This document shows positions 40,632-51,420 of a stretch of DNA of 64,000 nucleotides, piece by piece. Every line of letters begins with the position of its first letter. The stretch's first letter is position 1. The translations under genes were made by a program, and so were the position numbers. The notes under the pieces are model-generated. The model ran no database searches and had not been told where the DNA came from. It worked only from the letters and a program-made list of their open reading frames with translations. The stretch is from Sugiyamaella lignohabitans (lineage: Eukaryota > Ascomycota > Dipodascomycetes > Dipodascales > Trichomonascaceae), in the NCBI RefSeq assembly GCF_001640025.1, contig NC_031672.1, forward strand, positions 4,340,001-4,404,000. The letters are read 5' to 3'.

Positions 40632-41675
40632 ATGTCGTCAATATTTTTAGCAACACATCCTCGATCTATGTCGACTGCTCTTGAGCGTAGTTTTATGACT
40701 AGAGAAGATATCGTTTGTGCTCATGAACCCTTTGGAGACCCTTTTTATTTTGGACCCGAGAGACTGTCGGATAGATATCCAGAGAAGAAGAGGGTCCAGT
40801 CTCCATATGCAGGTACCACATATGCTGATGTGTATGATGAGCTGCGTTCTATGGCTTATGAGGCCGAGAAAGAGAATAAACGGGTGTTTATTAAGGATAT
40901 GATTTCGTATCTTATGCCAGAAGATGCTACTGGAAATGAATCAAATGTGGCAGTGGCCAAGTCATTTGGTTCTGATGTTAGAAATAGTACGCCAAGTGAT
41001 ACTTCAATCACAGTTCTGCCGTCTGATATTCTGAACTCTTTTCAATATGTGTTTTTGATTAGAGCTCCACATCTAGCAGTTCCTTCGTACTATAAAAGAT
41101 GCATTCCTCCTGATTCTGAAAAGACGGGATTTGACCATTATAGACCGCAAGAGGCAGGATATCGCCAATTGAGAATCTTATATGACCATCTGGTTAAGCT
41201 GGGTAAACGACCATTGGTCGTTGATGCGACTGATATCATCGCTGATCCTGAGCAAGTGTTGAAACAGATGTGCGAGTCTGTAGACCTTCCTTTTGATCAG
41301 TCAATGCTTTCCTGGGACGAGAATAGCCCAAAGGTAGTCAAGGCATTTGAAAAATGGAACGGATGGCATGACGACTGTCTAAAATCCACAGGATTCAATA
41401 ACAAGAGTCGTACAAACGGTGCAACCAATGGTCATACTAACGGTTCTACGAACGGTAGCACCAATGGTCATGCCAATGGCCACGCCAAGGAAGTCTCGAA
41501 TGGACATGCTAATGGCCACGCTTCAAATGACGACTTCGTAGTAGACTTCGCAGACTGGGAGAAGCAATGGGCTGCCAAATTCGATCAAGACGGGGTTGAC
41601 ACTATTCGTGCTACAGTCAATGAATATCTTGACGATTACCTGCATTTACGGAAACACAAACTGACCTTAGTATAA
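40632..41675 (+). CDS. Putative PAPS-dependent sulfotransferase-like protein
   Basis: 347 residues, ATG 40632. The N-terminus IFLATHPRSMSTALERSF is the P-loop-like 5'-phosphosulfate loop of the sulfotransferase fold. HEPFGDPFYFGPERLS, VFIKDMISYL, the 3'-phosphate-type stretch YVFLIRAPHLAVPSYYKR and the C-terminal LVVDATDIIADPEQVLKQMC with LSWDENSPKVVKAFEKW agree with fungal sulfotransferase-family proteins. Residues about 258-300 are tandem Asn-Gly-His/Ser/Thr repeats (NGHTNGSTNGSTNGHANGHA), a likely disordered insertion. Such proteins are often annotated only as P-loop proteins; donor and acceptor are unproven. If active it would use the PAPS made by MET14. Confidence 0.8.
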   Translation: MSSIFLATHPRSMSTALERSFMTREDIVCAHEPFGDPFYFGPERLSDRYPEKKRVQSPYAGTTYADVYDELRSMAYEAEKENKRVFIKDMISYLMPEDATGNESNVAVAKSFGSDVRNSTPSDTSITVLPSDILNSFQYVFLIRAPHLAVPSYYKRCIPPDSEKTGFDHYRPQEAGYRQLRILYDHLVKLGKRPLVVDATDIIADPEQVLKQMCESVDLPFDQSMLSWDENSPKVVKAFEKWNGWHDDCLKSTGFNNKSRTNGATNGHTNGSTNGSTNGHANGHAKEVSNGHANGHASNDDFVVDFADWEKQWAAKFDQDGVDTIRATVNEYLDDYLHLRKHKLTLV

Positions 41676-41880
41676 AGCTAGATTTCGGTAGTAATTTATG
41701 CCAGGCTTCTTAGCCTCTATTTTTATTTGGTCAAAGTCGTTTGCTGTTCCAGCAGTCTCGACTCTGCCGAGACACCAGCGCTCGACATCACAGCTCGTAA
41801 ATAACCAAGCTCATCCATCCAAAAATCAGAACCAATTATAATATTTTATTTTAGATTATATGCAGGGAATGGAATATACT

Positions 41881-42666
41881 TTACTCTTCATCGTCAGTGA
41901 TGTAACGATGTCTGATGTCTTTCCATTGCTTGCCCTTGTTTTGACTGTCAAAGAAGTTGTCAAGAGTCTTGTTGAAGATGCTGTCATTGTCAGTAACTAT
42001 GTCTGCCTCCGGCGGCTGGGGCGCTGCCCAGTCCCCGTAGCTCCTGCTTCGCAGGAGTTACACCTCGAAGAGTCAATGCCACGAGACTCAGTCCAGGACC
42101 CTCAGTAACTAGGTAGGTCTAGAGAGATGGATTGAACAGCATTCTCTCTTCCATTGCAAATGTCACTTACATGTCATAGAAGAAGGCAGTACCGAAGACG
42201 GCTCCAACGAAGACGGCGTTTCTCTTGAAGATAGTGTTGTAGATGGTAGTAGCGAAAGCCTGAATCAATGTTAGCATTTAGCACTTGAACCTACTGTCAT
42301 AATTTGTTTCAGACAGGCCAGCAGAAGCGTAGTTCAAATCATCTGAGTATCTGTAGCGTTGGCTATCTACATGTATATTCAACTCATGGCCCTAGTCCGA
42401 CATAATTGGTACATCTAACAAGGTATGAGACCCTCCAGTACATTAACAAACTCGAGTAAACGAACTCCAGATATTGCTAAGATACAGTCTTCTTGGTCGA
42501 ACACGGGTCTGACGGACGCCTACCAGCTGAAAACTTGAATATTTGTTTGAATTCATGTATGCTCGGTTTGGTAATAGCTTTCCGGGAATTGACATTATAC
42601 GTCCTAGCAAGTAATAATACCCATAGAACCTGTTCTACACCCACTTTCCCACTGAGCACTTACCAT
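41881..42666 (-). CDS. QCR9: Cytochrome bc1 complex subunit 9 (Qcr9), three exons
   Basis: Small inner-membrane subunit of respiratory complex III. Exon 1 (42664-42666) is only the ATG. Exon 2 (42171-42259) encodes AFATTIYNTIFKRNAVFVGA then VFGTAFFYD. Exon 3 (41881-41980) encodes IFNKTLDNFFDSQNKGKQWK then DIRHRYITDDEE. Total 63 residues (yeast 66). Intron 1 (42260-42663, 404 nt): GTAAGT, branch GCTAAC, TCAG. Intron 2 (41981-42170, 190 nt): GTAAGT, branch TACTGAC, ACAG, joined as AT|C. The first-codon intron is also known from S. cerevisiae QCR9. KRNAVFVG and the NKGKQWKDI end are diagnostic. Intron 2 carries a GC-rich element arm. No unspliced frame shows this gene. Confidence 0.93.
42004..42057. 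repeat. GC-rich element arm inside QCR9 intron 2, a tip
   Basis: TGCCTCCGGCGGCTGGGGCG, CTGCCCAGTCCCC, then CTCCTGCTTCGCAGGAG. It ends, in the gene sense, about 10 nt before the branch point, so the arm lies between donor and branch point. Confidence 0.88.
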
Positions 42667-43088
42667 TTTTTTTGTGTATCTAAAGTCCCGTTGCTCTTGA
42701 TCAGCTTCACGTATTGAAAATGTCAAAATCGAAATTCATGCTTCCCGGTTTCACCCTGCCGTTGATTGGACGGTTTTATAGATGTTAGGTTTTGATTCCA
42801 TGTATGGTATTGATTTCATTTATTGCATTATCGGTAGTCCTAACCCCAATCTTTTGGTCGGATGTGGACCCTGATTATCAGAAGCCAGAATATAGCAAAT
42901 GGGACAAATGGGATTTGAACCGGTCTTACTAAAATGTCAGAGTTCACAATAGATTGCCTTGATTGATTGGAGACATGAAAAATGAAGGATGTGAGGTAGG
43001 TTTTAAAAGGGGTATTTGGGGACTTAGGTACTGCGTCCGTAAATACAACTTCATATATTGCTGATATAATACAAAATGCTTCTCACAA
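42667..43088. other. QCR9 upstream region / CRH gene 3' region
   Basis: A GGGATTTGAACC sequence near 42909 resembles a tRNA T-arm on the complement but has no pairing stem. No gene. Confidence 0.5.
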
Positions 43089-44489
43089 TCAAAAAAACAT
43101 ACACAAAATCGTGAGAATCAGAACTACACCTATTACTGATGTGTACCGTGCTCCATTTGTGCTGCTATTTTGAATTATATTATATTCTGACGTCGAGACA
43201 ACCGGGAACGGGCTCGTCTCAGGGTATTTTTCATTTTTGAAAGCCGATATTGATACCTGGTCGACACCTCCTGCGACGCCTGTCAATGAAGAAAATGCTC
43301 CTTTTATATCATCAAGTCTGGCAGAAGTAAATATGTTACCCACAAAACCCTTGACGTCGTTTTTCAAATTTCTGTGTTTTCCTAGTGTGTTCTCGTTATC
43401 GCTGTCATCATCCTCATTCTCTTTAGTAGTATCAGCGTTTTCGTATGAGTCAGCATGTTTGTTGTTTTCCACCGAATCTCCCTCAGCGTCCAGATTATTT
43501 TCTTCACTACGTTCAGATTTTAACTCATTGTTTGTCCACAATTGCGAGAATATTTTAGAATGCTTGTTGACCAGGTTTTTGCCTGAGTCCTTTCCTAAAT
43601 GCAACGATTTATAGCTAGGTTCTGGCTCATATTCACTCCAATTAATATCATTATTTTGATACTCTCCTTTTATTTCCCCTCCCAATGCCTGTATCGACAT
43701 CCAAGTGCCACTTTGGTCTCCATATGCATACTCAAATCCGGTTGAATAGTCTTTTACGAGTAGCGATTTGACTGTGAAAACAAATGGCCCTTTCGAATAA
43801 TCGGTCAGTCCTCCTGCCCACTCAATTGTTCCTGGAGGGTTAGAAGGATCCCCTCCTGCCCAAGATCCTATTCTAATTGCCATGGGAGTTTGTGGATAAC
43901 CCGAAGGCGATTCTCCTGGTAACCTCCGAACTTCTTGGTTGTCATAATACCAGATAGTATTCTTGTCAGTCCAGTCAATCGTATAGTTATGATAAGCATC
44001 TTGAGGAGGTTGACATAGATGGAATTCTCCTCGATCATAAGAACTGGTGTCACCTTTTGAAAAAAAGTTCGACTGAAACCTCCTTGTGTCTTCTCCAATC
44101 CATTCCAAATCAATTTCGTCCAAAGTGTCACTCTGAAGTACAAAACTTGAAACAATCCCTTTTCCTTTAGAAGCTTTGAGTATCACCTCTATTCTTCCAA
44201 ACATAATATAGAAATCAGATTGTAAGGTGGGATTGTGCCCTGGTTTGGACAGTATAAATTCAACTCCCTCTTGAGTGTATCGAATTTGTTCTGGAGATGC
44301 TACTGGTAAGAATAACGGCGACGCACCTTCAGTAAAATTGACATAGATTTTCTTCCCTAGTGCTTTACATGGTTGACAGCCTTTGACTTTTAACGGATCG
44401 CACACTGTATATGTTTGACATGATACCATATATACCAATAAGATTGTTATGAAAATACAGTTGGTTAGTCTGACAGAACAAGCATTCAT
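43089..44489 (-). CDS. GPI-anchored chitin-glucan transglycosidase, CRH family (GH16)
   Basis: Cell-wall enzyme that links chitin to beta-glucan. 466 residues from ATG 44489 (MNACSVRLTNCIF); a longer frame starts at TTG. A signal peptide lies at 1-26 (FITILLVYMVSC). The GH16 domain at about 30-275 contains catalytic DEIDLEW (about 119-125; the two Glu act as nucleophile and acid/base), FGRIEVILKASKGKGIVSSF and IDWTDKNTIWYYD. Cysteines near the mature N-terminus (VCDPLKVKGCQPC) resemble the Utr2/Crh chitin-binding side. A Ser/Asn/Asp-rich linker follows, and a hydrophobic end (SVIGVVLILTILCMFF) preceded by small residues (SSTNG) fits a GPI signal. CRH1, CRH2 (UTR2) or CRR1 not resolved. Confidence 0.92.
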   Translation of the reverse strand: MNACSVRLTNCIFITILLVYMVSCQTYTVCDPLKVKGCQPCKALGKKIYVNFTEGASPLFLPVASPEQIRYTQEGVEFILSKPGHNPTLQSDFYIMFGRIEVILKASKGKGIVSSFVLQSDTLDEIDLEWIGEDTRRFQSNFFSKGDTSSYDRGEFHLCQPPQDAYHNYTIDWTDKNTIWYYDNQEVRRLPGESPSGYPQTPMAIRIGSWAGGDPSNPPGTIEWAGGLTDYSKGPFVFTVKSLLVKDYSTGFEYAYGDQSGTWMSIQALGGEIKGEYQNNDINWSEYEPEPSYKSLHLGKDSGKNLVNKHSKIFSQLWTNNELKSERSEENNLDAEGDSVENNKHADSYENADTTKENEDDDSDNENTLGKHRNLKNDVKGFVGNIFTSARLDDIKGAFSSLTGVAGGVDQVSISAFKNEKYPETSPFPVVSTSEYNIIQNSSTNGARYTSVIGVVLILTILCMFF

Positions 44490-44740
44490 ATTTTGAGTAA
44501 CCCAAAGCAATGTGATAAGACACCAGCTCTGACATTAATAGATCAATCAATTTGATAAGCGAAACCTAAGCTGAAGTAGCAAGGTAGCTCAAACGCAAAG
44601 ACCGTATATCCAGGTGTTTGGTCCATAATGCAACTGGTATATCTGCGTTTGCTAATGTATCTCATATATCTACCAGTATTAATACAATTTATTATGCTAT
44701 ACAGAAAAATGCAACAAGAATTAATTTTTTATCAAAGTGT

Positions 44741-46822
44741 TTAGTTTTCGTGCTCACCTCGACTTAGTCGTTCTGCCATGGCACCGCGTATTCTTTTACT
44801 TATTTCAGTGTTAAATGCTTCACTTCCAGTAGCTCTTTCAACAGAGTCGTTCAAGTCCTCAACAGATGAAGTGTCTGATACAGTTCTACTATGACTACCT
44901 GGGGTTGTTCGTCCAGAAGATGATCCATAGCTGAATAGTGGAATATCGGCCAAGTCGAATTCTGAATTAACTCTTGAGATAGCTGCCGACTCATCGCCAG
45001 ATGATGCCATGGACCAGTCGGATGCATTTGAACTGGCACGGTCACGTCTAGATGCTCTACGATCATCTGACCGGAACAAAGGTTGCTTGATTCTATCATG
45101 CTCGAAATCGGGATACAACTCTGGTCCTAAAGTATTGACTAACTCTGTAATTTCTTCACTCAACTGAGCTTTAGTCTGTTTAAGTTTGGCAACAGTGTTT
45201 TTATGACTAGGATTAAGTGCCAATGCCAATGGTCGTAAAGACTTGAATATGTCCATACCAGTTTCACCAATTACTAAGGCTGCAAACGTCACGGACGGTA
45301 GTACAATATACGAAGCAATAGTGACAAAAACAAGAGATCTCCAATTTCTATCAACAAGCTCGTATTTGTATGATAACCAAGTGGCTAGAAATGCATAAAA
45401 GGTGTACAATACAGGAGTTAGCCCCATGGCCACAAGTAGCTTCCATGTAGCCAACACATCTCTAGCAGCAATCTTAACACTACTTGCTTTTAGAGCTTCA
45501 GCAGCTTTTTTCTTTGAAATTCGTTTTGTTGCAACGAAGACTGGGGCAAACAAGATAGCACCAGGCAAACTGAAAATTAAGAGAACGAGAAGTTTACCAG
45601 TACGAAATATTAACTTGCCAATAACAGTCGGTGGGCTCAAAGAGGCAGTTTCGACTTGGTGATCCTTAATTCCAAGATCACTCAATTGTCTATTATAGGC
45701 AGAAACCATTTCCCTCATATGAATAATTCTTGGATCATCTTTGTAGTGATTATAACCTTCAGTAAACCTTCTAGTAAGCTCCACAACAAGTGATAAAGGC
45801 ACCTGTTTACCCTTGGGCAAGTACAACCTACGAGCAGCTTGGAGAATCATCAGTGTATCATAATCAGGAGATGTAATTGTAACACTCTTTAGAGCAACCG
45901 TAATATCATCCAACAAACTCTTAACAGCCTTTCTTTTATCGTCGCCACCAGCTAAATACATGTCTACCAGTTCAGCAGGCACACTCACAGGTTCACCAAA
46001 TTCAATAACTGCCCGAGATCTAAATTTATGAGGATGAAAGTAGTTCATTCCGCAAGGAACGATTTTCACATTACAATCTCTATTATCCGCTATAGCACCC
46101 AGTGCCATGATAGCAACACCTGCCTTGATTGGTAACAAATCAGGTCTGTCATGAGAGCCACCTTCAGGGAAGATTCCCAAGCAGTTTCCATCGTGAAGAT
46201 GGCGAAATACCTTATGATACATGTCAGAATGGTTGACTCTACTGGCTACCTTATAAGTTGTGCCTTTAAGAAGAAGATCACGTGCCTTTGGCTTAAACTC
46301 CTTGCGAACAGTCAATTCAGTGTCAGAAATGATTTTATCAATATCGTTCATACCAAGTCCATGTGGAAGTCCAACATGGCCAGCTTCTTCACATTCTTGA
46401 GTGAACTTTGTGCCTTTGCCAAGAACTTTCAAAGGATCACTCTCCTCCATGTAAATAGTACCAGATCCTTTGACAAGGTTATCTTGGGCTCGAACAACGC
46501 CAATTGCATTGGTGGCCCATGCCATGAATCCTATAAATGGTCGCTTGGTACTAGCCTCAGCAACGAGAAAGGAAATGCGTCTACCAGACGATACTTTTAC
46601 TTGTTGCATCAGCATCATGGGATCAACAAACTGGTTCGCATGAGGAGCAGCCACAAAAATCACAGCACCCTTTTTGGGAATTCGATAAGCTCCACGAGGA
46701 AGAATCTTTCGGAAAAAAAGATCAAAGATGATTGTGAAGATCCAGAGCATCAAGTCATACAACCAGTTGGGGGGTGGGTTTGGCGTCGAATTTGTCTTGG
46801 CCTTTTCATTTTTGTCAGTCAT
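44741..46822 (-). CDS. SCT1: Glycerol-3-phosphate / dihydroxyacetone-phosphate acyltransferase
   Basis: ER enzyme for the first acylation step of phospholipid synthesis; fits the yeast Sct1(Gat2)/Gpt2(Gat1) pair. 693 residues, ATG 46822. Acyltransferase blocks: APHANQFVDP (block I, His about 55), FPEGGSHDRPDLLPIKAG (block III, about 217) and GVAIMALGA. N-terminal hydrophobic segment at about 20-40 (LYDLMLWIFTIIFDLFF), later spans at about 405-430 and 460-520 (LLVAMGLTPVLYTFYAFLAT, VTIASYIVLPSVTFAALVIG). The C-terminal 130 residues are Ser/Arg-rich and probably phosphorylated (RRASRRDRASSNASDW, SSSGRTTPGSHSRTVS). SCT1 and GPT2 cannot be told apart here; the symbol marks the family. Confidence 0.92.
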   Translation of the reverse strand: MTDKNEKAKTNSTPNPPPNWLYDLMLWIFTIIFDLFFRKILPRGAYRIPKKGAVIFVAAPHANQFVDPMMLMQQVKVSSGRRISFLVAEASTKRPFIGFMAWATNAIGVVRAQDNLVKGSGTIYMEESDPLKVLGKGTKFTQECEEAGHVGLPHGLGMNDIDKIISDTELTVRKEFKPKARDLLLKGTTYKVASRVNHSDMYHKVFRHLHDGNCLGIFPEGGSHDRPDLLPIKAGVAIMALGAIADNRDCNVKIVPCGMNYFHPHKFRSRAVIEFGEPVSVPAELVDMYLAGGDDKRKAVKSLLDDITVALKSVTITSPDYDTLMILQAARRLYLPKGKQVPLSLVVELTRRFTEGYNHYKDDPRIIHMREMVSAYNRQLSDLGIKDHQVETASLSPPTVIGKLIFRTGKLLVLLIFSLPGAILFAPVFVATKRISKKKAAEALKASSVKIAARDVLATWKLLVAMGLTPVLYTFYAFLATWLSYKYELVDRNWRSLVFVTIASYIVLPSVTFAALVIGETGMDIFKSLRPLALALNPSHKNTVAKLKQTKAQLSEEITELVNTLGPELYPDFEHDRIKQPLFRSDDRRASRRDRASSNASDWSMASSGDESAAISRVNSEFDLADIPLFSYGSSSGRTTPGSHSRTVSDTSSVEDLNDSVERATGSEAFNTEISKRIRGAMAERLSRGEHEN

Positions 46823-49800
46823 TTTTGCAGATGTATTATTTCAGTACCCATAAAATAAATTAATGAAATTTGATCCACCAGGTGATCTTATGACCGAGAA
46901 AACTTTTTATACACGTAGTATAATCAGTTTCAAATATAAATATCCTCGCATATAATTTGTATTGAACAAATTATGCCATTCCTTTTGTCCGCAGTTGATA
47001 TCGCATCAAAAAGATTCTGGAAGTATCCTGGTGATGTACATGGAGAAGATAAGTAAAAGCTGCCGCAAGTCCTGCTACCAAGTCACGTTACTTGGAGCAG
47101 CTAAAGTGGTCAATTTGTTGGTTGTTGGGGTCGTGGATAGAGCCGTGCTCGATAGCTGTCGCATTAGTGGATAACATTCAATAATGGAGCAGTGATATTT
47201 GTAGTAGTCGATAGAATGTGATCAGGGGGGACTGGCAAAAACTTTCACATGAAAAATAATATGAGAGAGCATGAAAAAAATTGAATAAAATCATAGGAGG
47301 AGCACAAGCAGCACGACAGTAGTACGAAGAGAACGAGAATTGTGAATGTCAAGCTGGTAAACCTTTGAAAAGCAAGCTTAAAGCTGGCAGGCACGGGTGG
47401 TACGTGGTTAGTAGTATGAGGCTAGTGGCTCAACAATCAGGTCAGCACGATTTCTCCAACAATCGCTGTTGATCGATTGTTAATTACGTAGCTAAATAAT
47501 ATCTTCCATTGTGTTACGGCATATCGGCGAGTTTATCCCTTGACAGGGTCCAATCGACCGCGTCTAGTGTCATGCACGATTGCCGCATCATCATAGAGAG
47601 ATAGATACTGTTATTCCCTAATCAGGCCGTAGGTTAATTTTAACTCCACGCCAGTTGGCTTAATGTTCATAGGGTCGTAGAATATCAAGGAACAAATTAC
47701 GTGATGGCCTAATCGATAATGGAAGAATGGCCCGTATAAGTGGACGCCCTTGCATCGAACATGTGTCAATGCCTGCAAGATTACCACTGATACTTGAACA
47801 AACTAGCATTGTCAGTCTTTACTTGGCAAAAAAACATAAAAGCCGAGACTACCAGCATATATTCGCGACTTGTTCTATGCCTAAATATGTATCGAGTCGG
47901 TACTAAAGTAGTTAATCCGTAATCTGAGTTTAGTCCGCATTCTTCATATACATATACGCCTCGGTGGATAGCGTTCTTGGTTCTTGTCCTTCTTGAATTC
48001 GATAACCAGGCTGCACGGACCTGAGAATAGTATATAACGGGGAGTGAAATAGGGAGCGAAATAGGTATAGACAGTGATAGTACCGAAGGGGGTATGTGGC
48101 TGGTTTATTTGTTGCAACCTCAGGATCTATTCGAGAACGTAGAAGCTCAAATCCACAATGGAAATATGTCAAAGTACTAGAACTACAACTAAGACAACTG
48201 AGTCGATTGTTCGATGTCCTAACTTAAATCATAAATTGTAAATTGTTAGTGAAATTGTTAGTGACTGGTGTATTCTGTAAATGTCACGACTGCACCACAC
48301 CCCTCAAAAAGTAGACGGGTTTCCCCGAATTAACATTCCGAGGAGTGGCTGTATTCGACCCTGTTTATCCCAGCAGCCATCCGTCCCTTTTTTCATCGAC
48401 AAAAAAGAAATTTAGATCGTACCCCGTACCACTGCGATCTACGGTCTACTTGCATGTACCAAGCTTTAAATTAAATTAAGTTTTGTTGAGCCTTAAACAC
48501 CCACCAAATGATAAGCAGGTCCCAACTTTATATACCAGCAGGTACCCAAAACTCAATTAACAAAGGAAGCAAAAAAATACCGCGACATTATCTTTGAATG
48601 CCGGTATATTGTTAGGTGAAATACTTCAGATCTGCGGTAGTCTTTTTAATTTGCGGCCAATCATGTGTCTCTTCGTTCAGATCTGGATCTTGCATTGGCT
48701 CTGCATAAGACGCCTGTAGTTCGTGCGTCATCGTCGTATAGTTTCTGAATATCTGCTAGCCTCTCCACTATTGACGGGCTGCTGTAAATGAGCACTTTCT
48801 ACTTTAGTACTTTAGTCTACGCGTGTTGGCGTTTAAAGTATTTGCACTTACCAGTTGGTTTGAAAGGAAATAAACTTGCATTAGCTCTTTTTGGGGCAAC
48901 TTGGATGATGCTTGTTTCTTCCGGATAGATGCACGATCGCTCAAGAGATTGTCGTCAAGGTTCGATTTGGTAATTTTGGCTGTCGGCAGCAGGGGAATGT
49001 ATAACCGTTGTTGACAGAAGACGGAGACAAACAGGTACGTGTCCACAGTTGGAGGTGTGCGGGTTCATCAAAAAGTTTATCCACTTGTTTAGCATGGGTT
49101 TAGTTATGTTGTAAATATTGTTCCAGTAAAAGATTCTTCAGACCCCTCTTCATCATCGAATGCCAGAATGTCAAGTTAGTTAGGCAGCATTACGTGGGTG
49201 AGATTTGAACAGCTGCTCGCAGTGCGTAAATGGCTGGTAATACTCTCGATCCTTTCTATGTTGGTTGCTTTTTTTTTGATATTTCTTGCTGCCGTTCTTC
49301 TCTTTTGTTCTTTTGTCACGTATCGAAGATGAAGCTAGCCTCTTATTTTAATAAGGATACCGAGCACCGAAAAAACTACGATTGTTAACAACCCCGGGAA
49401 GTTCAACGTTTTTGACAGTTGGAGATATCCATTGCAAAAAAAAAATCTAACTATACTAGTATCCTGTTTGATGGAACTATCAGATTAGATCGTCCAGGAA
49501 CAGGAAGCTTAGGCACTGCTATAATATTATTATCAAAAGTCATAAATCTTGCCCTGATAAAAAATAATTCAGTCTCACCGCATATACAGTGACAGGGGAA
49601 GCCCCAACTACAACCGGTGTAGGCTCAACCAGGAACTTTTATTATGAGAGATGCATATTTCATCTGGCATTACTGTGCATACCCACACCTATAGGCGACG
49701 TCCAGGCATCAATACCTATACCGTTCTATTTCGGTCAACAATAACAGGGTCCTTGGACGTTAATGCTACCTTAGCTTGAACAAAGGTTTGATGCCAAGTT

Positions 49801-51420
49801 GTATCGTCGCATTAAGGGGGGGATGGGTTTTTTGCCAGCCCAGAGGCTGGTGCATAGTAACTTTTGCCCGGTATAGCTGGTCAGATCGCCAGCTAAGAAA
49901 ATGGAAGCCACCTAGCCTAAGGCATTAGTCGAACTTCTAATTAAGTCGAGTGAACTAGCAAACGAGTCAACGAGGCGAAGAATATAGGGAAATAATACTA
50001 GAATATAACCAAATATAAATTGATTTCAAACTAAGATGACAAAGAAGTGAAATCGTGTTTGCACCTGTTGACGGAGAAGCGCATCTCATCAATATTATAC
50101 CCCTTCTTTAACTCGTGCCTTGGACTCATCAGCTTTTTTTTTTTTTGATGCATGCGGTGATTGTCCTGCAGAACCTCTCTAGACATTAATCACATTGCCT
50201 GTTTAGGCACAAAGCGAGATACACATTTTCTAGATTGCAGATTGAAATCGGTTTAATGCAAGGATTGACAGTCAGATTGTCTCCGATTGGGGTAGTGGCA
50301 TTTCTCATTCATAGTAGTTTCCTATCTCCCCTGCTTGCAGTAGGGGTGTCCTGCATGTAGCTAGAGGGGGGACCAAACTGAGATTCCGAGGGTATCTCAC
50401 TAACAATCAGTGGTTCTAGCTGCGTCTAAATGCGACCTTTTAAAAGGGTCTGAAAGTCTCCTGTTAAATTGCTTTTTGTTACTCTTTTCTCCAACTCAGA
50501 GTTTATTTTTTTTTGTTTTTTGATTTCTGTGGCAGGCACTGACTCGCCTGTATGGTTAATTTGCGGATTGACCGCAGACGGACCTGATTTCATCTGCCAG
50601 GCACTGAATATTGCGTTGGGTGTCTATATTTGTATATATATTCGATTTGGGACGGATATATGTTCCACCACCACGTAACTCAAAACTGAACGGATCCCAA
50701 AAAAGTCTCTCGATAGATCTTTTGTCAAAAAATTTCTATACTGGCATTACTTTGTTTCATTTCGTTACATTCGTTTTCTCGTCTCCATCATTATTTGTCT
50801 TTGCAGCAAGGCGCTACTTTAATTTTCAACTTTAATTTAACCGACAAAGCCTTAAAAAATTATACTTGCCCGTTTCTTCGGGGTCTTCCAGATACATTGT
50901 CTCTATATAAGCATAGTTTGTCAGCACTTGGAGGGGATCTATTTCAAGGTAAGTCAAACCGGATTATATCCAGAAACATATAGCCGGCAAAACTTTGAAA
51001 GGTTAGCCTAGTGTGTATTTGCTCTCCGTCGCTACCTTATTATACTTCAGCTAGTCACTTGTTGCGCAATTTCAAAGTGCTGCCACATCTTGTAATTGCT
51101 TGATTGGTCATTTGTGAGCGAAAACAACAATAAACTCTATCGTCTATGCAATATTTGAAAGAAGCTGCTTTACCTAGCTAATATTGAAAAGAAAAGATTC
51201 GGTTAATCGACTCGTTGTCAGAAGTCACCTGTGGAGATGGCTAGATCACCGCATAATTCAAAGTTGCAATCCATTACAAAGAGGGTTACGTTTAGTATGA
51301 CAAAGGTCATGTTGTGCCACCGTAATATATAAACAGCTAGATCGTCTCAGATTTCCAGATTGTTTTTACTAACTGACAGTTTTTCTATCTTATAGTGTTT
51401 GAGCCTTGAGACTTGGAGTA
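46823..51420. other. 4.6-kb non-coding region upstream of the GATA factor
   Basis: AT-rich, no conserved frame, no GC-rich element copy at all, unlike other large gaps. It holds scattered T-runs, CCCCGAATTAACATTCCGAGG at about 48323, and a possible 5' UTR intron (50949-51395). A long regulatory region is typical of developmental and biofilm regulators in yeasts. I found no foldable tRNA. Confidence 0.5.
50949..51395 (+). other. Possible 5' UTR intron of the GATA factor gene
   Basis: Perfect donor GTAAGT at 50949 (CAAG|GTAAGT) and perfect branch point TACTAAC at 51367-51373, with acceptors CAG at 51379 or TATAG at 51395. Pairing of these sites is inference; transcripts would show it. Confidence 0.35.

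Noticed and set aside
42900..42935. tRNA-like GGGATTTGAACC on the complement strand
   Set aside because: No T-stem pairing and no matching A box or acceptor stem.
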